The translations under genes and the position numbers were made by a program. From Xanthobacteraceae bacterium (GTDB lineage: Bacteria; Pseudomonadota; Alphaproteobacteria; Rhizobiales; Xanthobacteraceae): a DNA stretch of 6,053 bases. The stretch lies in the NCBI GenBank assembly GCA_030037185.1, contig JASHRR010000883.1:1-6053 (forward strand), read 5' to 3'. Under the pieces are notes generated by a model. The model saw only the letters and a program-made list of their open reading frames with translations, searched no databases and was not told the origin of the DNA. This document shows positions 5,926 to 6,053 of the stretch, in pieces. Within the stretch, counting starts at the first letter, position 1. Every line of letters begins with the position of its first letter.

Positions 5926-6053
5926 CTACACGATGGTCTCACCTGGTTTTGGCGGGATCGGCGGATCGATTTTGTTGATGCCGAGGGCACGCAGCACCAT
6001 GGCGGCGCGATGAGTGCCGGCTGTGACGGATCGCTTGGTGGTCCCGTCGCCGA
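5926..6053 (-). CDS. C-terminal fragment of an unrecognised protein (partial)
   Basis: On the minus strand a frame enters from the window edge and runs 41 codons to TAG at 5928-5926. It starts GDGTTKRSVTAG and ends PPIPPKPGETIV. The middle (HRAAMVLRALGINKID) looks like an amphipathic helix followed by a proline-rich tail, and the third codon positions are GC-rich, as in a real gene. The other five frames are broken or look less protein-like. I do not recognise the family. The proline-rich end and the basic start would suit a DNA-binding or phage/mobile-element protein, but that is a guess. Confidence 0.4.
   Translation of the reverse strand, partial: GDGTTKRSVTAGTHRAAMVLRALGINKIDPPIPPKPGETIV

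Noticed and set aside
1..6053. CRISPR array, tRNA or rRNA gene
   Set aside because: No regularly spaced direct repeats and no cloverleaf-like or conserved rRNA stretches were seen on either strand.

Overview
The window looks like high-GC chromosomal or accessory DNA from an alphaproteobacterium, most likely of the Bradyrhizobium/Xanthobacteraceae kind. This rests on strong G/C bias at third codon positions, long open antisense frames, the enzyme families present, and two palindrome-type intergenic repeats that resemble those scattered through such genomes. The taxon is inferred from style, not from a marker gene.

Layout, left to right. Positions 1-216 hold a mobile-element-like stretch with two homologous imperfect hairpins in the same orientation, reminiscent of IS200/IS605-family ends. 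The second hairpin touches the stop codon of the first gene. Positions 212-1912 (minus) encode an exported Amidohydro_3 (YtcJ-like) metal hydrolase. A 205-bp spacer with an intergenic palindrome follows. Positions 2118-3725 (minus) encode a class A FAD-dependent aromatic-ring hydroxylase (MhpA/PheA/TfdB type). A divergent intergenic region of about 460 bp (3726-4187) contains a long imperfect inverted repeat at 4064-4169. Positions 4188-5861 (plus) encode a UbiD-family decarboxylase that depends on prenylated FMN. The right edge (5926-6053, minus) holds the last 41 codons of a gene that I do not recognise.

How the genes may work together. A flavin hydroxylase divergent from a UbiD-type (de)carboxylase suggests aromatic-acid catabolism: one enzyme removes or adds a ring carboxylate and the other hydroxylates the ring. 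The periplasmic amidohydrolase might release or process an amide, carbamate or ester precursor outside the cytoplasm. No ring-cleavage dioxygenase, transporter, regulator or UbiX (prenyl-FMN synthase) is visible, so the module is incomplete here and its substrate cannot be named. I did not find a clearly new defence system or RNA system. The least explained parts are the paired hairpins at the left edge, the palindrome upstream of the decarboxylase, and the C-terminal fragment at the right edge.
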